From contig JALEOL010000095.1 in the NCBI GenBank assembly GCA_022766785.1, forward strand, positions 1 through 37,178: a stretch of 37,178 bases of DNA, given 5' to 3'. The position numbers and the translations under genes are program-made. The notes below the pieces were generated by a model, which made no database searches, was not told where the DNA came from, and worked only from the letters and a program-made list of their open reading frames with translations. Positions 1 through 7,810 of this stretch are shown here, piece by piece (the first letter of the stretch is position 1; each line of letters starts with the position of its first letter). The DNA is from Oscillospiraceae bacterium (GTDB lineage Bacteria > Bacillota > Clostridia > Oscillospirales > Ruminococcaceae).

Positions 1-22
1 TTGGCACGCATCTTGCTTGCAT

Positions 23-140
23 ATTTTTCGTCATATCGCACAAATTTCGCTTGATGGGCGTCAGCCCACCTGCGCTCAATTTGTACAATCTGACGAAAAA
101 TCTGCTGCGCAATCTGCGCACCAGATTTAATCAGTGCTTC
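23..140. repeat. Left-edge palindromic intergenic repeat element (partial)
   Basis: A long imperfect hairpin is visible. ATTTTTCGTCA at 23-33 pairs with TGACGAAAAAT at 91-101, ACAAATT at 40-46 pairs with AATTTGT at 78-84, and TGGGC at 55-59 pairs with GCCCA at 64-68 around a four-base loop. It is followed at 124-136 by GATTTAATCAGTG, which matches 12 of 13 bases of the inner arm of the element at the right edge (37112-37124). No transposase or convincing reading frame lies here. I read it as a non-autonomous repeat whose other end lies outside the window; that part is inference. Confidence 0.55.
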
Positions 141-241
141 CATAGAGATCACCGTCACATTCCCCAAAGACGGTGGCAAGCCGGAAGCCGTGGAGGATAA
201 TGTTAACAGCAGCTTTTTCGGCATTGACAGAATAAAACACA

Positions 242-262
242 CCCCCGGAGCCTCTCCGGGGG
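242..262 (-). terminator. Rho-independent terminator of the AraC-GGDEF gene
   Basis: CCCCCGGAG (242-250) and CTCCGGGGG (254-262) form a 9-bp stem with a 3-base loop. On the minus strand it is followed by TGTGTTTTATT. It starts only a few bases after the stop codon of the minus-strand gene at 270. Confidence 0.85.
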
Positions 263-269
263 TTAGTTG

Positions 270-1094
270 TCAGAATTTCACTTCTCCAGGGGTCATTGAC
301 GGTGCGCTGACAAGCTCGGTGAACAGCTCGCTGTAGCTCAGCTTTCCGGTTTTCAGCATGACCGCCCCGGCGCGCATGTTGACGGGAATGTCCACGCCGT
401 TATGCTCCACGGTTTCGCCGTTGTGGGAGAGGATCCTGTGCGCCAGTCCGCTCACGGCGGTTTTGTCGGAAAGACCGGTCAGCATGGCGAATTCATCGCC
501 GCCTATCCGGAACATGATCATTCCATCGGCGCACTCACAGTCGATGCGGTGGAGGCATTCGAGTATTACCTTGTCGCCTGCTTCATGCCCGTAGGTATCG
601 TTTATCTCCATAAGTCTGGAGGTGTCGAAGCTGAGGATATATGTGCCCTGTTTTGATCTGATATAGTCGTAAAGCTCAGAAATATCGTATCTGTGTGTCA
701 TGATAAGCTCTCCTTCATGCATAAATTTCCTGGGAAGGTCCAGCCGCGGAGTCAGCCCGGAAAAGTGCCAGCTGCGGCGGTATTCGCTGGGGGTCATTCC
801 CCACACACGGGTAAAAGCCCGGGTGAACGCCTCTGCGCTGCCATAGCCGTATTTCAGGGCGATGTCCAGAAAACTCGCCTTGTTCTGCTGTATCTCCCTT
901 GCGGCGAGGGTAAGGCGGCGCCGGGTGATGTAATCGCCCACGCTTTTGTGGAATACGCTCCGGAACAGCTTTTGCAGTCCCGACAGCGAACAGCAGACGT
1001 GCCTTGCGATATTATCCTGAGAGATCTCGTCGGCGAGATTGTTCTCGATATATTCCAGCGCTGCGGTGAGTGAATTCAGTTTGTCGGCGTTCAC
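270..1094 (-). CDS. AraC-type HTH regulator fused to a GGDEF domain
   Basis: The 274-residue protein has an AraC-family double helix-turn-helix at about residues 8-108, including the typical C-terminal signature around GYGSAEAFTRAF and WGMTPSEYRR. A GGDEF domain follows at about 132-265 with FDTSRLMEINDTYGHEAGD and the intact RIGGDEF signature. The second metal-site Asp of the usual DxD is Ser, and no RxxD inhibitory site precedes GGDEF. The start is GTG with AGGAGGG six bases upstream. Predicted role: a transcription factor whose output is coupled to nucleotide sensing or to cyclic-di-GMP synthesis. AraC-GGDEF fusions in this order are uncommon, so enzyme activity is uncertain. It is transcribed divergently from the FHA-ABC gene, and a weak TATAAT (1132-1137, minus) may be its promoter. 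Confidence 0.85.
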   Translation of the reverse strand: MNADKLNSLTAALEYIENNLADEISQDNIARHVCCSLSGLQKLFRSVFHKSVGDYITRRRLTLAAREIQQNKASFLDIALKYGYGSAEAFTRAFTRVWGMTPSEYRRSWHFSGLTPRLDLPRKFMHEGELIMTHRYDISELYDYIRSKQGTYILSFDTSRLMEINDTYGHEAGDKVILECLHRIDCECADGMIMFRIGGDEFAMLTGLSDKTAVSGLAHRILSHNGETVEHNGVDIPVNMRAGAVMLKTGKLSYSELFTELVSAPSMTPGEVKF

Positions 1095-1279
1095 GGTCTT
1101 CCCTCCTGTGGTGTTGTAAGCTTACATCTATATTATAGCGGATTTTTTTCCAGCCGTCTTGATAATATGAGTAAATTTTCGTTCCGGTACAGTTCCTGTA
1201 TAATTATAACATTTCCGGGACATTTACGCAAGCGCTTTTGATAACCGGCGTGGGGATAGCTTATTTTCTGCGCTGCCTA

Positions 1280-1308
1280 TTGATTTTGAAATGCAATTGT
1301 GGTATAAT
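1280..1308 (+). promoter_or_regulatory. Sigma-A-type promoter of the FHA-ABC transporter gene
   Basis: TTGATT (1280-1285), a 17-base spacer and TATAAT (1303-1308) with an extended -10 TGG. An AAGCGCTT palindrome at 1230-1237, in the context TACGCAAGCGCTTTTGA, lies upstream and loosely resembles a CcpA/LacI-family operator. That reading is weak. Confidence 0.8.
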
Positions 1309-1382
1309 GTTATAGAATATGAAACACTATGATAAATCGCGAAAACACACTTGATACGGTTAATTATATTGGAGGAAAAGCA

Positions 1383-3722
1383 ATGGAGGATTTTGAGAAA
1401 ACCACCTGGCTGCCCGGCGAGAATTCGGTGAAAAGGATCGGCGGTTCGCAGGTGACGATATTTGACGGAAGCGCGCCGCCGCGGACGATACGGCTAGACG
1501 ACCTCGGGAAGAACTGCATTTATTTCGGACGGGATAAAAGCAACGATATCGTTCTGACCTCCCACCTTGTATCCGGCGAGCACGGAAGATTTGTCTACAG
1601 GAACAACGCCTGGGTCATGGAGGACAAGGCGGCATATAAGGAGACCGGCAGCACCAACGGGCTTGTTTACAACGAATGTTCTGTGAGATCCCGCGTCATC
1701 TGCGACGGCGACCTTGTCAGGATCGACGATGTGTCAAATGCTCTGGCGGAGGGCGTGCTGTTCGTTTTTTCCTCCGCAGGCTCTGAAAACAGGTGGAGCA
1801 CTCTTCCGCTTTCGGGGAAAAGCCCGGTGTCAATAGGCAGAGATGACAGCTGCGATATTATCCTGCCGCATGTTTCGGTTTCTAAGCGCCACGCAGAGAT
1901 AGTGAATGACAACGGGAAATACATCATCTGCGATAACAACAGCACCAACGGCGTTATCGTGAACGGCTTTCCTGTCAGCAGGCGTATACTCCACGAAAAG
2001 GACGTTATCACGATAACAAACTCAAAGCTGATATTCTCCGGCGGTGCGATATTCTACTGCTGCTACAGGAGCGGTATTTCGGTGGACGCAAGGGATATCG
2101 TCATAAAGCGCAGGCAGGGCAGGAGAACTATCATCACCAGCAACCACGTTGATCTCAACATTAATCCCGGCGAGCTGGTGGCGGTGATCGGCGGCTCCGG
2201 CGCAGGAAAATCCACGATACTTAACTGCATGTGCGGCTACATAAAACCGGATAACGGCGACGTGTTCATAAACGGCGTCAATCTGTACCAGAACTTTGAC
2301 GCGCTGAAAAAGGTCGTGGGATATGTTCCGCAGTCGGATATCGTGTATGATAATCTGACGCTGTACGACATGCTGATGTATACCGCAAAGCTCCGTCTGC
2401 CAAAGGACACCACACCTGCCGAGCGCGAAGCGGCGATCGCCCGTGCTATCGACCTTGTGGAGCTTACCGAGAAAAAAGACAGCCTGATAAGATCGCTGAG
2501 CGGCGGTCAGCGCAAGAGGGCGAGCATAGCAGTGGAGCTGCTGTCCGACCCGAACCTGATGTTCCTTGACGAGCCGGCTTCGGGACTTGACCCGGGAACA
2601 GAGCGCAATCTCATGCAGTCGCTGCGGAAAATGGCGGACGGCGGAAAGACCGTTATCCTGGTAACTCACAGTACGCTACAGCTTAAAATGTGCGACAAGA
2701 TTGTGTTCATGGGAAAGGGCGGCAATCTGTGCTTCTTCGGCTCTCTTGATGAAGCGCTGGCGTTTTTCGGGGTATCCGATGTCGTGGACGTATACAACAT
2801 GATAACCGACCAGGCGCAGAAGTGGAGCGCGAAGTTCGAGACCTACAGAAGCGCCGGAAGCAGGAACGCCAGAAAGCCCGAGGTACCCTCCAGACCTGCA
2901 AAGAACCGCCTGAGGCAGCTCGCGGTGCTGAGCGCCAGGTACCTGAAGCTAGTGGCGAACGACAGGCAGAGACTGTTGCTGTTGCTGATACAGGCTCCGC
3001 TGCTTGCGGTGCTGATATCCTTTGTCGCTGACGGAGATCAGTTCGATCAGTACGATATGACAAAGAGCCTGCTGTTTGCGCTGTCCTGTTCGGCGTTCTG
3101 GGTGGGAATGCTCAACGCGATCCAGGAGATATGCAAGGAGCGCAACATAATGAAGCGCGAATACATGACCGGGCTTTCGCTCACTGCGTATATCATGTCG
3201 AAAATTATCGTACTTGGTATACTGTGTCTGATACAGAGCCTGATGATAACCGGCGTGTTCACCCTGCTCATCGGACTTCCAGAGGAGGGAATGTTCACAA
3301 ATCCGTTTGTGGAGCTGCTTCTTACCACGTTCATCACCGCGCTGTCCTCAACGGCTATGGGGCTTTTCGTGTCCTCTCTGTTCACCAATGCAGACCGCGC
3401 GATGACAGTCGCCCCGATACTTCTTATGCCGCAGATACTGTTCTCCGGACTGATATTCAAGCTGGACGGCGCGACCGAGATGATCTCCTGGTTCGCGGTC
3501 TGCCGCTGGAGCATGGAGGGCTATGGCACCACGGCAAATCTGAACGATCTGCCGACCAGGCTTCAGCTTGAGGGTCTGCCGATCGTCCGCGAGGCTGAGG
3601 AGTTCTACGATTTCACTCTCACTCACCTGCTCACTGCCTGGGGAATATTGCTGCTGTTCACTGTCGGATTCCTTGTGCTTGCGAGGATAGTGCTTTCAAA
3701 GGTCGGCAGGGAAAGGGCATGA
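1383..3722 (+). CDS. Double-FHA ABC transporter, ATPase fused to ABC-2 permease
   Basis: A 779-residue protein with two N-terminal FHA domains. The first (about 35-115) keeps GRDKSNDI, SGEH and STNG; the second (about 145-215) keeps GRDDSCDI, SKRH and STNG. An ABCG-type ATPase follows, with Walker A GGSGAGKST at 270-278, signature LSGGQRKR and Walker B MFLDEP. A C-terminal ABC-2 permease with about six helices occupies about 535-779. The start at 1383 has GGAGG seven bases upstream; an in-frame ATG at 1329 lacks a good site. Both FHA domains look able to bind phosphothreonine, so transport may be gated by protein phosphorylation. The substrate cannot be told. The gene ends 42 bases from the convergent ubiquitin-like operon, which carries another FHA domain, so a functional link is plausible. 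Confidence 0.93.
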   Translation: MEDFEKTTWLPGENSVKRIGGSQVTIFDGSAPPRTIRLDDLGKNCIYFGRDKSNDIVLTSHLVSGEHGRFVYRNNAWVMEDKAAYKETGSTNGLVYNECSVRSRVICDGDLVRIDDVSNALAEGVLFVFSSAGSENRWSTLPLSGKSPVSIGRDDSCDIILPHVSVSKRHAEIVNDNGKYIICDNNSTNGVIVNGFPVSRRILHEKDVITITNSKLIFSGGAIFYCCYRSGISVDARDIVIKRRQGRRTIITSNHVDLNINPGELVAVIGGSGAGKSTILNCMCGYIKPDNGDVFINGVNLYQNFDALKKVVGYVPQSDIVYDNLTLYDMLMYTAKLRLPKDTTPAEREAAIARAIDLVELTEKKDSLIRSLSGGQRKRASIAVELLSDPNLMFLDEPASGLDPGTERNLMQSLRKMADGGKTVILVTHSTLQLKMCDKIVFMGKGGNLCFFGSLDEALAFFGVSDVVDVYNMITDQAQKWSAKFETYRSAGSRNARKPEVPSRPAKNRLRQLAVLSARYLKLVANDRQRLLLLLIQAPLLAVLISFVADGDQFDQYDMTKSLLFALSCSAFWVGMLNAIQEICKERNIMKREYMTGLSLTAYIMSKIIVLGILCLIQSLMITGVFTLLIGLPEEGMFTNPFVELLLTTFITALSSTAMGLFVSSLFTNADRAMTVAPILLMPQILFSGLIFKLDGATEMISWFAVCRWSMEGYGTTANLNDLPTRLQLEGLPIVREAEEFYDFTLTHLLTAWGILLLFTVGFLVLARIVLSKVGRERA

Positions 3723-3730
3723 TAAATGAT

Positions 3731-3758
3731 AATGGCAGACGTTCACGCGCCTGCCATT
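3731..3758. terminator. Bidirectional terminator between convergent genes
   Basis: AATGGCAG (3731-3738) and CTGCCATT (3751-3758) form an 8-bp stem. The T-run on the plus side is good (TTTTTG); the minus side is only moderately T-rich. It serves the FHA-ABC gene and probably the end of the ubiquitin-like operon. Confidence 0.75.
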
Positions 3759-3764
3759 TTTGTA

Positions 3765-4934
3765 TTATCCGATCGGGATAAGCAGTTTCTGCCCCTCAAA
3801 GATAAGATCCGGGTCGTTTATCCCGTTGAGGGAGAGGATAATTCCGCTGAATTCCTCCCAGCTTATGTTATAGCTCCTGCAAATATCCGTCAGCGTCTCA
3901 CCGGAGCTTACCGTGTGAGTTACGCAGCGGAACAGCGTGCCGTTTCCGGGATTTGTTTCCGGCTCGGTGGGCGCAGGCTCCGGGGGCTGGGTCGAGTCTG
4001 TGTTTTCGCCGGAGTTATTTTCTTCCTGCTGTAAATTGTTTCTCAGATCATCTATCGTTTTATTCTGGTCGGCGATAGTTGTTTCAAGCTCGTCTATCCT
4101 GCGCAGAACGTCCTCGTTTCCGTCTGTATCGCCTATAATATCGCCGTATTCTGCGATAGCCCCGGACTGGTCGTCAACCCTCTGGGAAAGCTCGCGCTGG
4201 GATAAGCTCTGATTTTCCAGACGGTTGAACAGTATCACCGTGCAGACAAGCGATATCACGGTAAGCACAGAAAGAACAGCGATCGCCGCCTTTGCCGCCC
4301 CGGGGAATTTCGCTGAGGGCGCGGCTCCTGCGGTTTTGGCAGAGAGCGCGGCGGGCTTGGCTTTTGCGATCTTTATCGGCTTTCCCGGATCGTCGTAGAT
4401 GTAAAATCCGCCCAGCTTGATGATCTTCCCGTCTTTCCACTGGAAGAAGCCACGGAGATCCTGAACCGGGTCGATGACATACGCCACCTGAAACGGCAGG
4501 TCAAAAAAGTTCTCATGAATGAAGATATCGTAGTTGGACAGGAAAATGCCATAGCCCGGGTGAGTGTGCTGCCAGCCGACGATCTTTTTGTCGGGATAGA
4601 GCCTGTCCTGGGTCTCGTGGACATAATCCCAGGTCTCGTGGGTGAACGTCAGCGTTGACGCCGAAGCGTCGGTGTATTTCGCTTCGATGTACTCCGATAT
4701 CACAACGTGGGTCTTGCCAAGCGCCTGGGAGTATTCGCCCAGTATCATCGTGCCGCGCTCGTGGGCGGTGTCCTCAAGGGAGTATTTTTCGAGAGCCTTG
4801 TACACGTCCTGCCTGATGTAGACCTTTATGTCGTCCGGCTCAACTGTGCCTACAGTTATAAAGTTGACCGGCAGCTGAAGTTCATCGCCGGAGCTTTCCT
4901 GTTCGTCCAGCAGTTCAATTTCAAAATTGTCCAT
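3765..4934 (-). CDS. Membrane JAMM/JAB metallopeptidase with coiled coil and LysM
   Basis: In this 389-residue protein the N-terminal JAB/MPN domain (about 33-185) carries the complete JAMM zinc signature: Glu59, HTHP with His123 and His125, Ser133 and Asp136. This is the signature of isopeptidases that remove ubiquitin-like proteins. One membrane helix (about 215-236) follows, then a coiled coil (about 240-305), a Pro/Glu-rich linker (about 312-332) and a LysM domain (about 338-388). The peptidase should therefore be cytosolic and the LysM should hold the cell wall. It is the last gene of the ubiquitin-like operon, 10 bases after the RING-like gene, with GAGGAGG before the ATG. Likely job: deconjugation or precursor trimming at the membrane. 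Targets are unknown. Confidence 0.9.
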   Translation of the reverse strand: MDNFEIELLDEQESSGDELQLPVNFITVGTVEPDDIKVYIRQDVYKALEKYSLEDTAHERGTMILGEYSQALGKTHVVISEYIEAKYTDASASTLTFTHETWDYVHETQDRLYPDKKIVGWQHTHPGYGIFLSNYDIFIHENFFDLPFQVAYVIDPVQDLRGFFQWKDGKIIKLGGFYIYDDPGKPIKIAKAKPAALSAKTAGAAPSAKFPGAAKAAIAVLSVLTVISLVCTVILFNRLENQSLSQRELSQRVDDQSGAIAEYGDIIGDTDGNEDVLRRIDELETTIADQNKTIDDLRNNLQQEENNSGENTDSTQPPEPAPTEPETNPGNGTLFRCVTHTVSSGETLTDICRSYNISWEEFSGIILSLNGINDPDLIFEGQKLLIPIG

Positions 4935-4944
4935 AATGTCCTCC

Positions 4945-5868
4945 TCAGCCTGCTTTCACGGCGAAAATTATCAGAGCGGCGATAAGATAGCATATCGCGG
5001 CAAGAACCACCGCTGTGGAGTTGGTGCCGCCTTTTCTCGCTGCTGCCGCGGATCTTTCCGGCTCGTTGAGCCAGCGCAGATAATTAGCCAGCTTTTCTGT
5101 GTGCTGCATATAGAGATAGTTTCCGAATATCCCGAAAACGAAATATCCCACCAGCGATGCAATAAAGCACAGTGCGTCGTTTATCAGCGACAGCAGCACG
5201 CCGACGAGGAATGCTGCGCCATACCCGTACATGGTGCGGTATATCAGCCAGAACGGCGTGAAAAGGAACGCGCACCAGTTCCAGGAAACCTTGTTCCCCG
5301 TGAGCCTCATTCTGTGGAATTTCTCCTTGTAGTAAAACGCGTTGCTTCCGAGAAGCTGCATGGTATCCGCCGCCGGGTCTGTGTTCTGAGGAGCGGCGGA
5401 ATATTGCTGCTGATATCCCACCTGCTGCGCGTTCGGGTAATATTCCTGCTGAACGTTGACGCCGTTCCCCGACTGATAAATACGCTGCTGTGGATAGGGT
5501 ACGTTTTCCTGCTGCGGAGGATATCCGGAATTCATCTGGACAGAGTCTCCGACCCGGGAGCCGCATTTCGGGCAGAACGCGCCGTCCGCCGGCAGTGGAG
5601 CGCCGCAAGCCCGGCAGAATGCTGCGCCGGTCTGGGACATTGGCATACCGCCGGGAGTGCCGAACTGCATCTGGGTGGAGGTCACGGAGGAGGGAGCGTC
5701 GTCCACGCCTTTTATCCCTCCGAGGCAGCCGAAAGTGGTGCAGCCGCCGTTTTCCACCCAGCATTCCTTGTGGTGGGGCATATCGCAGGCGCTGCAAATC
5801 ACGATATCGTCGCCGTCCGTGAAAGCGGTCTTGCAGAACGGACAGATCTTACCTGTGTATTTATTCAT
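4945..5868 (-). CDS. RING-like (Prok-RING_1) zinc-ribbon DUF2628 membrane protein
   Basis: The 307-residue protein begins with a RING/treble-clef module whose potential ligands are Cys9, Cys12, Cys25, Cys28, His32/His33, Cys36, Cys43 and Cys48. This spacing is identical to that of the protein at 11110-12441. A zinc ribbon (CRACG...CPKCG) follows, then a Gln/Tyr/Pro-rich linker, and a DUF2628-like membrane region beginning near SWNWCAFLFTPFW with a final helix near the C terminus. Prok-RING_1 domains are known to sit beside bacterial Ub, E1, E2 and JAB genes, so this is a candidate membrane E3. No ligase activity is shown by sequence alone. The start overlaps the preceding JAMM gene by 8 bases, suggesting translational coupling. 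Confidence 0.85.
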   Translation of the reverse strand: MNKYTGKICPFCKTAFTDGDDIVICSACDMPHHKECWVENGGCTTFGCLGGIKGVDDAPSSVTSTQMQFGTPGGMPMSQTGAAFCRACGAPLPADGAFCPKCGSRVGDSVQMNSGYPPQQENVPYPQQRIYQSGNGVNVQQEYYPNAQQVGYQQQYSAAPQNTDPAADTMQLLGSNAFYYKEKFHRMRLTGNKVSWNWCAFLFTPFWLIYRTMYGYGAAFLVGVLLSLINDALCFIASLVGYFVFGIFGNYLYMQHTEKLANYLRWLNEPERSAAAARKGGTNSTAVVLAAICYLIAALIIFAVKAG

Positions 5869-6901
5869 TTCCAGTCTCTCCAGTCAAATCAACCGGTTTT
5901 TCCGCGGCTTCGGAGTACTGCGGAGTTTCTTCTGTGGCATCAACCACCGCACTCTCATGGGAGCGCGGCGGTTCTGCTGTGCCGGTACTCTCGCCCTCAT
6001 GGGAACTCTCTGCTTCGGCTGTGCCGGGCTTTGAGGACTCAGCGGTATCGGCAGTATCATCGGGCAGAATGCTGTTGAGTATCGCTGCAATGGTGCCGAT
6101 CTGCTGGTGCATGGTATCCAGCGAGCTGTTAGCGGTAGAGGTGAGGGTGCTCATATTTTCGCGCAGCGCCCGTATCTCGCTCATCTGGGATATCAGCATC
6201 AGCAGCATGACCAGCATAACAGCGCCCATTCCGCCGCACACGAACTTCCATGCATTGGACGGTTTCGCGGCAGGCACAGGCTCTGAATGCTCCCCGACAG
6301 CGTTTATCTGCGTGCCGATCTCATCGTAGATATAGAAGCCGCTGCACCGCTCGATCTCGCCGTTCACCCAGAAATAGAAGCCCTCGGTGTGACGTATCGG
6401 GTCGATCACATACGCCACCTGATCCTCTCCGCTGAAGAAATTCTCCTGTATGAACTTGTCGTATTCGGACAGGAAAATGCCGAAATCCGGGTGGGTGTGT
6501 ATCCAGCCGATTATCTTCTTTCCGGGGAATTTCCGGTCGAGGTCGGCGTGTATCTGCTCCCATGTCTCGTGGGTGAATTTCAGCGTGGTGGGGGTAGCTT
6601 CGCAGTGCTTTGCCACGATAAATCCCTCTATCATCACGTTCGCCCTGCCAAGCTCGTCTGTGACCTGTCCCACAAGCACGCCGCCGCTTTCGTTTGTGGT
6701 CTTGCCTTTCGTGAAGCGGTGGATCTCACGGTAGGTCTTTTGCGAGATATAGATGTTCCTGTTTCCCTCCACGTGCTCGCCTATCAGCAGTATGTTCTGT
6801 GGCAGCGACGAGCTTTCTGAGCCGTCCTGAAAGTCCTCGTCCGGGTCGTTGGCTATGATCGGGCGGTATTCCTCCGGGGTTTTCTTCTTTTTCTTTGCCA
6901 T
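5861..6901 (-). CDS. Second membrane JAMM/JAB metallopeptidase
   Basis: A 346-residue protein with a lysine-rich N terminus and a JAB domain at about 40-195. The JAMM residues Glu71, His135, His137, Ser145 and Asp148 are all present. A single membrane helix lies at about 219-240, followed by a short helical stretch and a Ser/Thr/Glu-rich tail predicted outside the cell. There is no LysM, unlike its paralogue at 3765-4934. The start at 6901 is chosen because GGAG lies seven bases upstream; an earlier in-frame start would run into the protease gene. It sits between the trypsin-like protease and the second RING gene. Two membrane-bound deconjugating enzymes in one operon suggest different substrates or locations. 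Confidence 0.88.
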   Translation of the reverse strand: MAKKKKKTPEEYRPIIANDPDEDFQDGSESSSLPQNILLIGEHVEGNRNIYISQKTYREIHRFTKGKTTNESGGVLVGQVTDELGRANVMIEGFIVAKHCEATPTTLKFTHETWEQIHADLDRKFPGKKIIGWIHTHPDFGIFLSEYDKFIQENFFSGEDQVAYVIDPIRHTEGFYFWVNGEIERCSGFYIYDEIGTQINAVGEHSEPVPAAKPSNAWKFVCGGMGAVMLVMLLMLISQMSEIRALRENMSTLTSTANSSLDTMHQQIGTIAAILNSILPDDTADTAESSKPGTAEAESSHEGESTGTAEPPRSHESAVVDATEETPQYSEAAEKPVDLTGETGNE

Positions 6902-6905
6902 ATGT

Positions 6906-7793
6906 TCACTCCAGTATGTCGATGTCAAAATCCGTGCGTTCGCTGGGGTCGTTTCGGAGCTTTATCGTCCGCCGCTTCTCGAAAACCAGCAGTATCACCA
7001 GCAGGACATTCAGCGCCGCCGAAACACCGAGCGCCGCCAGAACTATCACGTTTAACGTGCCGGACTGCTCGTTGGGCTTTTCAGTCACGGGGGCTTCGGT
7101 GGTTCCGGGGTATTCCGCTTCATGCCCGGGAGGGGTGATGTTACCTGTGATATTACCGCTGCTGCCTGTTGCGATGTGGTTTTCTTCAAGGAACTCCGCC
7201 ACCGTGCTTATCGGTATCGCAAGACCTATACCCTCGCTGTCGGAGAGCTTCATGGAATTTACTCCGATGACGCTCCCGGAGTCGTCCAGCAATGGACCGC
7301 CGCTGTTTCCCTTGTTTATCGCAGCGTCCGTCTGGATATAGCTCATCCCGTTAATTTCGCGGTCTTTCGAGGAAACAACCCCTTTTGTCAGCGTGTAGGA
7401 CATGCTGTTCGGCGCTCCGATGGCATAAACGTCCGCACCGGCGGAAAGCGAGTCGATATCCCCAGGAGGGAACGGCGTGTAATCCGCGCCCTCGACCGCT
7501 ACTGCCGCAAGGTCTGTGTCATAGTCTATCGCGATGAGCTGACCGGCGGAAACGCTACCGCTGTGGTCGGTGACAAATATGCTCCTTTCGTCCTCAATGA
7601 CGTGGGCGTTGGTTATCATGACGTTGCTCCCGAAAGCGAAGCCGCTTCCGAGGGAAGTTCCCGATTGCAGCACGAATACCGAATCGTAAGCCTTTTCAGC
7701 GTCAAATCCTATAGCTGCGGCAGGGCGCGAAAATGAGAGCAGCATTGCAAGAATGCCGCCTCCCACCGCAGATGGTATGAGATGTCTCCTCAC
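6906..7793 (-). CDS. Secreted trypsin-like serine protease with C-terminal membrane anchor
   Basis: An HtrA/trypsin-2-type protease of about 295 residues with the catalytic triad His64 (TNAHVIED), Asp94 (DYDTDLAAV) and Ser164 (KGNSGGPLL). A signal peptide with an AAA-I type cleavage region lies at about residues 1-28. A C-terminal helix (about 249-271) anchors it and leaves a basic/acidic cytosolic tail of about 24 residues. There is no PDZ domain, unlike DegP/HtrA. I prefer the GTG start at 7793 because AGGGGG lies seven bases upstream and it gives a clean signal peptide. An ATG at 7814, overlapping the E2 stop as ATGA, is the alternative. Its place inside the conjugation operon suggests that an extracytoplasmic event is coupled to the cytosolic system; this is inference. 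Confidence 0.88.
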   Translation of the reverse strand: MRRHLIPSAVGGGILAMLLSFSRPAAAIGFDAEKAYDSVFVLQSGTSLGSGFAFGSNVMITNAHVIEDERSIFVTDHSGSVSAGQLIAIDYDTDLAAVAVEGADYTPFPPGDIDSLSAGADVYAIGAPNSMSYTLTKGVVSSKDREINGMSYIQTDAAINKGNSGGPLLDDSGSVIGVNSMKLSDSEGIGLAIPISTVAEFLEENHIATGSSGNITGNITPPGHEAEYPGTTEAPVTEKPNEQSGTLNVIVLAALGVSAALNVLLVILLVFEKRRTIKLRNDPSERTDFDIDILE

Positions 7794-7810
7794 AATACTG
7801 CCCCCTGAAA

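Noticed and set aside
91-345. Open frame through the left-edge region in frame 1 (stop at 343-345), possibly the end of a broken gene
   Set aside because: No start or ribosome site, no recognisable domain, and it runs through the terminator hairpin and the antisense of the AraC gene.
5861-6901. Apparent loss of the catalytic Glu in the second JAMM protein (Gln79 opposite Glu67 of the paralogue)
   Set aside because: Aligning to the Rpn11/AMSH pattern (E, then GxLxG seven residues on) puts the catalytic Glu at 71 here and 59 in the paralogue. Both are present.
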